Origin: an uncultured Capnocytophaga sp.
GTDB taxonomy: Bacteria; Bacteroidota; Bacteroidia; Flavobacteriales; Flavobacteriaceae
DNA length: 8,956 nt
Assembly (NCBI GenBank): GCA_915070235.1
Contig: CAJZFM010000070.1
Span: 1 to 8,956, forward strand
Reading direction: 5' to 3'
The notes below the pieces were generated by a model. That model worked only from the letters and a program-made list of their open reading frames with translations. It did no database searches and was not told the origin of the DNA. Position 1 is the stretch's first letter. Each line of letters begins with the position of its first letter. Of the stretch, positions 6,484 through 8,956 are shown piece by piece. Made by a program: the position numbers and the translations under genes.

Positions 6484-6638
6484 ATGAAGAGAAGAAAAGG
6501 AAGAAAAAACTACTAAATGATTTAAAATTCTATCTTGAAAATTACAAAGAAGTTACTTCAAGAGGACAAAAAATTAAGGATGCTTTTGATTTTGAGATAG
6601 AAAGAATAATAGAAGAATTAAAGGACTTAGGTAAGTAA
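6484..6638 (+). CDS. Small basic helical protein, needs -1 frameshift at A AAA AAC
   Basis: From the ATG at 6484 the frame reads MKRRKGRKNY and stops at 6514. The -1 frame is open from 6510 to a TAA at 6636-6638 and encodes 42 residues of believable helical protein (LLNDLKFYLENYKEV... IIEELKDLGK). The two frames meet exactly at A AAA AAC (6504-6510), an X XXY YYZ slippery heptamer in the zero frame. A single -1 shift gives a 51-residue basic, Lys/Leu/Glu-rich protein; one extra A would also restore the frame. No ATG, GTG or TTG start exists in the -1 frame between the promoter and the body, only an ATT at 6462 almost on the predicted transcript start. No family is recognised. The next gene starts 10 bases after the stop, suggesting an operon. 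A recent frameshift (pseudogene) remains possible. Confidence 0.5.
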
Positions 6639-6648
6639 AACGAATATT

Positions 6649-6870
6649 ATGTTTGAAAAAGTAAAAGCACTACGCTTACAATACAGAGAAGCCCAAAGTG
6701 AGGCAGAAGAAGAAGCCATACAGCAGGCCTTGGATAGTCTAAGGGCAGAAGACCCCGAAGCATGGGCATGGGCAATGGTGGAGAATGCTAAAGAAACTGC
6801 TGAAGAAGCCAAGGCTCTTAAAGAAGAAGTAAAGGCTAAAGAAGCCTTAGAGGAGGCTGTTTTAGCGTGA
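6649..6870 (+). CDS. Small acidic Glu/Ala-rich coiled-coil protein, unknown function
   Basis: This 73-residue protein is almost wholly helical, dominated by Glu, Ala and Lys, with a break at DPEAWAWAMVENA (about 35-47) that carries two Trp residues between two coiled-coil-like stretches (LQYREAQSEAEEEAIQQAL and AKETAEEAKALKEEVKAKE). It has no signal peptide, membrane segment or known catalytic motif. It follows the frameshifted gene at 6484 by 10 bases and probably shares its promoter. Its acidity next to a strongly basic partner suggests, without proof, that the two could bind each other. It is more GC-rich and less biased than its surroundings. I do not recognise the family. Confidence 0.6.
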   Translation: MFEKVKALRLQYREAQSEAEEEAIQQALDSLRAEDPEAWAWAMVENAKETAEEAKALKEEVKAKEALEEAVLA

Positions 6871-6918
6871 GAATAGCAATGTTCAAAAAACAATCTAAAA
6901 TTTAACGTTTAAAAGTGT

Positions 6919-6947
6919 TTTGTTTTGAAAAATAATTTGTAATTTTG
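6919..6947 (+). promoter_or_regulatory. Promoter of the 45-aa peptide gene
   Basis: TTTG (6919-6922), 17 bases, then TAATTTTG (6940-6947): both elements match consensus. The expected start near 6954 leaves a leader of about 60 bases before the ATG at 7016, longer than for most genes here, with no obvious hairpin in it. Confidence 0.68.
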
Positions 6948-7015
6948 CACTTCAACTTATAGGTGGAAACCGAAAAACCTTAAATAGAGTAGGTATAATC
7001 TTAAATTTCTTTATT

Positions 7016-7153
7016 ATGGCAAAAGGTAAAGGGAATGATAACAATTCCGCCAACCAACAAAATGCAAACAAAGGTACAAGTGGTACAAATAAACAGTACG
7101 ACCAAAATCAGGGAAACAGGGGGAAACAACTCAATCCTAATCAGAAAAAATAG
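7016..7153 (+). CDS. 45-aa Asn/Gly/Lys-rich peptide, probably disordered
   Basis: This reading frame encodes 45 residues beginning MAKGKGNDNN and ending QLNPNQKK, composed almost only of Asn, Gln, Gly, Lys, Thr and Ser. It is basic, lacks any hydrophobic segment, and is likely disordered. The end GNRGKQLNPNQ resembles short uncharacterised Bacteroidota peptides that I recall with an NRGxQLNPN pattern, but I cannot confirm this. Support for a real gene comes from context: a good promoter upstream and a perfect palindromic terminator 14 bases after the stop, so it is an independent single-gene transcript. A nearby convergent gene encodes another Asn/Gly/Thr-rich peptide. It could also be a regulatory RNA with an incidental reading frame. 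Confidence 0.55.
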   Translation: MAKGKGNDNNSANQQNANKGTSGTNKQYDQNQGNRGKQLNPNQKK

Positions 7154-7167
7154 TACCTTATTCTAAC

Positions 7168-7205
7168 AAAAAGAGATTATCTATAGCTATAGATAATCTC
7201 TTTTT
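7168..7205. terminator. Perfect 38-bp palindrome, bidirectional terminator
   Basis: Arms 7168-7186 and 7187-7205 are exact reverse complements with no spacer: AAAAAGAGATTATCTATAG and its complement. Each strand ends in five T residues, so it can terminate both the 45-aa gene (stop 7153) and the convergent 48-aa gene (stop 7267). Confidence 0.82.
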
Positions 7206-7266
7206 CTATTTACTGTAATCTTATATTACCTTATAAGACCTTGTTTTTAATACATTAGATAACATT

Positions 7267-7413
7267 CTACTTTTTTTCGTCTAATGCTTTAACAATTACG
7301 GAAATTACAGCAGGAATTGCAACTGATAAAGCAGTAAGAACTATCTTGGTAATATTAGTGCCATTAGTTCCATTAGCTGAATTTTCCGTTCCATTATTTT
7401 GAGTCTCACTCAT
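7267..7413 (-). CDS. 48-aa single-helix membrane peptide with Asn/Gly/Thr-rich head
   Basis: The peptide starts MSETQNNGTENSANGTNGTN and then has one hydrophobic helix (about residues 21-43, ITKIVLTALSVAIPAVISV...) and a charged end ALDEKK. The reading frame stays open far upstream of the chosen Met, but that extension runs antisense into the XRE gene and is Cys/Phe-rich, so the Met at 7411-7413 is the sensible start. The form, a polar low-complexity head plus a single helix, fits a small membrane peptide; type I-like toxin, bacteriocin-like or envelope peptide are all possible and none is shown. It is divergent from the XRE regulator with 135 bases between starts and converges on the 45-aa peptide gene across a palindrome. 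Confidence 0.6.
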   Translation of the reverse strand: MSETQNNGTENSANGTNGTNITKIVLTALSVAIPAVISVIVKALDEKK

Positions 7414-7462
7414 AATTAATACGTTTTTAATTAAACAATAAATTAACTTTAAATTTCTTTTG

Positions 7463-7490
7463 CAAAAATACAAAGAAAAATTCAAAAATA
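7463..7490 (-). promoter_or_regulatory. Two candidate -7 elements for the 48-aa peptide
   Basis: TATTTTTG occurs twice on the minus strand, at 7470-7463 and 7490-7483, each an exact -7 match, 20 bases apart. Neither has a TTTG at the normal -33 spacing. The nearer one would give a leader of about 43 bases that includes the dyad TTTAATTAAA (7426-7435). Confidence 0.4.
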
Positions 7491-7503
7491 AGATACAAAA
7501 TAC

Positions 7504-7516
7504 TTCTAATTTAGAA
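7504..7516. promoter_or_regulatory. Candidate operator dyad upstream of the XRE gene
   Basis: TTCTAA-T-TTAGAA is a perfect 13-bp dyad located eight bases upstream of the -7 element of the XRE gene, replacing the region where the -33 box should be. XRE-type repressors commonly bind such sites in their own promoters. This is inference from position and symmetry. Confidence 0.4.
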
Positions 7517-7524
7517 ATAATTCG

Positions 7525-7532
7525 TATATTTG
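7525..7532 (+). promoter_or_regulatory. -7 element of the XRE regulator gene
   Basis: TATATTTG exactly matches TAnnTTTG and ends 16 bases before the ATG at 7549. A -33 TTTG is absent, which fits a weak or regulated promoter. Confidence 0.55.
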
Positions 7533-7548
7533 CAGAAAAATTTCGTCT

Positions 7549-7908
7549 ATGAATTACCACGAGAAAATCAAGAAATTTAGGGAGCTTAGAAACTATACCC
7601 AAGAGTATATGGCTGAAAATCTGAATATTACACAAAGAGCTTATAGCAGTATAGAAAACGGAAAAACACAACTAACGGTAGACAGGTTATTTGAAATAGC
7701 TAAAATATTGAATGTTACCGTCATAGAACTCTTAGAATTAGAGATTACTACCTCTTACAATAACAATTTCAATAATGGAGCTACTCATAACAAAGGAGGT
7801 GATTTTATCTTTAAGAAAGATGATTTTGAAGAACAACGCAAACTCTATGAGCGTATTATCCAAACAAAAGAAGAGGAAATAAACTTTCTCAGAGGAAAAC
7901 TAAGCTGA
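7549..7908 (+). CDS. XRE-family helix-turn-helix transcriptional regulator
   Basis: The 119-residue protein has an N-terminal HTH_3 (Cro/C1-type) domain at about residues 6-61. The motif includes YTQEYMAENLNITQRAYSS followed by IENGKTQLTVDRLFEIAKIL, the classic helix 2 to helix 4 pattern. A short Asn-rich linker (about 69-84) leads to a charged C-terminal helix (FEEQRKLYERIIQTKEEE), probably a coiled coil for dimerisation. There is no peptidase or ligand domain. The start fits a -7 element 17 bases upstream. It is divergent from the 48-aa membrane peptide gene, and a perfect dyad in its promoter suggests autoregulation and perhaps control of that peptide. Similar orphan regulators are common in Bacteroidota accessory regions. 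Confidence 0.9.
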   Translation: MNYHEKIKKFRELRNYTQEYMAENLNITQRAYSSIENGKTQLTVDRLFEIAKILNVTVIELLELEITTSYNNNFNNGATHNKGGDFIFKKDDFEEQRKLYERIIQTKEEEINFLRGKLS

Positions 7909-7952
7909 TTATTCTTCTAGAACTATATTATACTAAAAAACACAGCTTATCA

Positions 7953-7984
7953 TTTGCTTTCTTCAAAAATATGAGTTATTTTTG
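7953..7984 (+). promoter_or_regulatory. Promoter of the zinc-ribbon / Cys-rich membrane protein unit
   Basis: TTTG (7953-7956), 20 bases, TATTTTTG (7977-7984): both elements match consensus. The expected start near 7990 excludes the ATG at 7971 and leaves the ATG at 8010 as the first start in the transcript. Confidence 0.7.
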
Positions 7985-8009
7985 CATTCATTATTTGGTA
8001 GGCGACTAT

Positions 8010-8131
8010 ATGCCTTTAAAAAAGCAATTGTAAGTTGTCCCAACTGCAACACAAAAATGAGAGTGCTTGAAGGCAAACATATCAGGTTTGTCTGTTTAAA
8101 AGACAAGGAACAATTAGAATTTAACTCTTAA
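8010..8131 (+). CDS. Small zinc-ribbon (MJ0042-like) protein, needs -1 frameshift at A AAA AAG
   Basis: The ATG at 8010 reads MPLKKQL and stops at 8031. The -1 frame is open to TAA at 8129-8131 and encodes AIVSCPNCNTKMRVLEGKHI and then RFVCLKDKEQLEFNS, a clear zinc-ribbon pattern. The frames join exactly at A AAA AAG (8018-8024), the strongest bacterial -1 slippery heptamer, with TTA AAA AAG in the zero frame. One slip gives a 40-residue protein MPLKK-AIVSCPNC... The second knuckle, normally CxxC, is C-L-K-D, so the fourth ligand is missing. A small hairpin AGTTG-TCC-CAACT (8033-8045) starts nine bases after the heptamer. No usable start lies in the -1 frame upstream of the Cys pair. It ends five bases before the Cys-rich membrane gene. 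It is either a slippage-dependent gene or a decaying one. Confidence 0.55.
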
Positions 8132-8136
8132 CTACT

Positions 8137-8259
8137 ATGATCCAAGATATAATCACTTATGCCCTAGTGGCTTTGGCTGTTTTTTTCTTAGTAAAAAAAA
8201 TCTTTTTCACCAAGAAGAAAAAATGTGGGGGTGGCCCCGATTGTAAATGTGGTGGATAA
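8137..8259 (+). CDS. FeoB-associated Cys-rich membrane protein
   Basis: This 40-residue protein has one N-terminal transmembrane helix (about 4-24, IIT...LAVFFLVKKIFF), a Lys cluster (KKKK, 26-29) and a short Cys/Gly tail with Cys30, Cys36 and Cys38 (CGGGPDCKCGG). This is the layout of the FeoB-associated Cys-rich membrane protein family (PF12669), thought to assist the ferrous-iron transporter FeoB and perhaps bind metal. No feoA or feoB is in the window. It follows a zinc-ribbon gene by five bases and is probably co-transcribed with it, pairing two Cys-rich metal-type small proteins. The gene reads correctly through runs of 8 A, 7 T and 6 A, useful evidence about homopolymer accuracy. Confidence 0.82.
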   Translation: MIQDIITYALVALAVFFLVKKIFFTKKKKCGGGPDCKCGG

Positions 8260-8271
8260 TTTGTAACTTTG
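8241..8271 (+). promoter_or_regulatory. pdxJ promoter
   Basis: TTG (8241-8243), 20 bases, then TAACTTTG (8264-8271), an exact -7 element. It overlaps the 3' end of the Cys-rich membrane protein gene. The predicted start near 8278 gives a leader of about 18 bases before the ATG at 8296. Confidence 0.68.
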
Positions 8272-8295
8272 CCCACTGTTAAAATACTTTTTGAA

Positions 8296-8956
8296 ATGAC
8301 AAAGCTAAGTGTAAATATCAACAAAATCGCCACCCTACGCAATTCCCGCGGGGGCAATGTGCCTGATTTGTTACAAGTGGCTACCGATATACAAGAGTTT
8401 GGCGCTGAGGGCATCACCATTCACCCACGCCCCGATGAGCGACATATCCGCTACCAAGATGCGCTGGATCTGAAAAAAATAGTCCATACAGAATACAATA
8501 TTGAGGGTAATCCTATCCCTAAGTTTGTGGATCTGGTACTTCAGATAAAGCCTACTCAAGTAACCCTTGTCCCCGATGCAGAAGATGCTATCACCTCCAA
8601 TGCAGGCTGGGACACCCTCACTCATGCCGCTTACCTAACGGAGATCGTGGCCGAGTTCAAGCGACATGGTATCCGTACCTCCCTTTTTGTAGATCCTGTA
8701 GAGAAAATGGTGGAAGCAGCCGCTAAGACAGGCACCGACCGTGTGGAACTCTACACCGAGGGCTATGCACGCGAGTATGCCCGTGGCAATAAGGAGGGTA
8801 TCCTACCTTATGTGGCAGCGGCCAAAGTGGCACAGAGTGTCGGCTTAGGGCTCAATGCAGGCCATGACCTAAGTTTGGACAACCTCAAATATTTCAAAGA
8901 CCAGATACCCGGCCTCTTGGAAGTCTCCATAGGGCATGCACTTATCAGTGAGGCGC
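8296..8956 (+). CDS. pdxJ: Pyridoxine 5'-phosphate synthase, 3' end cut by window
   Basis: PdxJ condenses 1-deoxyxylulose 5-phosphate with 3-amino-2-oxopropyl phosphate to pyridoxine 5'-phosphate, the closing step of DXP-dependent vitamin B6 synthesis in the cytoplasm. The 220 visible residues follow the family closely: [13 protein letters not shown] at the start (Asn7, Asn9), the phosphate and active-site motif [13 protein letters not shown] (40-52, with His43 and Arg45), Glu70 in NIEGNP, the strands VTLVPD (89-94) and RTSLFVDP (127-134), LNAGHDL (His190) and the closing IGHALISEA (212-220). Family length is about 237-245, so roughly 20 residues lie beyond the edge. The gene has its own promoter and is more GC-rich than the small-gene island before it, marking a return to core genome. 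Confidence 0.97.
   Translation, partial: MTKLSVNINKIATLRNSRGGNVPDLLQVATDIQEFGAEGITIHPRPDERHIRYQDALDLKKIVHTEYNIEGNPIPKFVDLVLQIKPTQVTLVPDAEDAITSNAGWDTLTHAAYLTEIVAEFKRHGIRTSLFVDPVEKMVEAAAKTGTDRVELYTEGYAREYARGNKEGILPYVAAAKVAQSVGLGLNAGHDLSLDNLKYFKDQIPGLLEVSIGHALISEA

Noticed and set aside
7168..7205. Palindrome as an insertion-sequence end or attachment site
   Set aside because: Symmetry, flanking A/T tracts and position between convergent stops explain it as a bidirectional terminator; no transposase or duplicated target is visible.
7414..7671. N-terminal extension of the 48-aa peptide reading frame
   Set aside because: It runs antisense into the XRE gene, is rich in Phe, Cys and Ile without domain character, and the Met at 7413 follows candidate -7 elements.
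7971..8033. ATG at 7971 as the start of the zinc-ribbon transcript, reading MSYFCIHYLVGDYMPLKKQL
   Set aside because: It is in the same frame as the ATG at 8010, but lies upstream of the promoter -7 element and so would not be on the transcript.

Overview
The window looks like a chromosomal segment of a Flavobacteriia-type Bacteroidota. The main reason is promoter structure: nearly every transcription unit is preceded by the TAnnTTTG (-7) element typical of this phylum, several with an upstream TTTG or TTG at the matching distance, and starts lack Shine-Dalgarno sequences and sit in A-rich leaders. The gene set (YtxH/holin-family envelope operon, BI-1, ClpB, PdxJ, FeoB-associated Cys-rich protein) fits that group. 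A genus such as Capnocytophaga is plausible but is only a guess from sequence style.

Layout, left half. At 60-994 a tight three-gene operon encodes small envelope proteins (YtxH domain, two-helix phage_holin_3_6-type protein, 77-aa soluble helical protein). It is followed by a tRNA with CAU anticodon that has a perfect promoter and an intrinsic terminator, then a secreted outer-membrane beta-barrel protein (1281-1787). A shared bidirectional terminator separates this from the minus-strand block: a seven-helix Bax inhibitor-1 family protein (1867-2604), a hicA-hicB toxin-antitoxin operon (2740-3385) and clpB (3536-6121). clpB ends in a long hairpin whose pairing is complete only in the minus-strand RNA. 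One 10-bp motif from that hairpin recurs over the hicA promoter.

Right half. From about 6122 to 8000 the sequence becomes AT-rich and holds only small genes: a heptad-repeat leader upstream of clpB, a frameshifted 51-codon gene and a 73-aa Glu/Ala-rich protein in tandem, a 45-aa Asn/Gly/Lys-rich peptide, a 48-aa single-helix peptide converging on it across a perfect 38-bp palindrome, and a divergent XRE-type regulator. Next comes a two-gene unit: a frameshifted zinc-ribbon protein and a 40-aa FeoB-associated Cys-rich membrane protein. The window ends inside pdxJ (vitamin B6 synthesis).

The most unusual point is that two independent small genes (6484 and 8010) are open only if the ribosome or polymerase slips by -1 at an in-frame A AAA AAC / A AAA AAG heptamer. 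The neighbouring 8137 gene reads correctly through runs of 8 A, 7 T and 6 A, which argues against simple homopolymer miscalling. No large novel system is visible. The small-peptide plus XRE island and the paired slippery genes are the best candidates for something undescribed.
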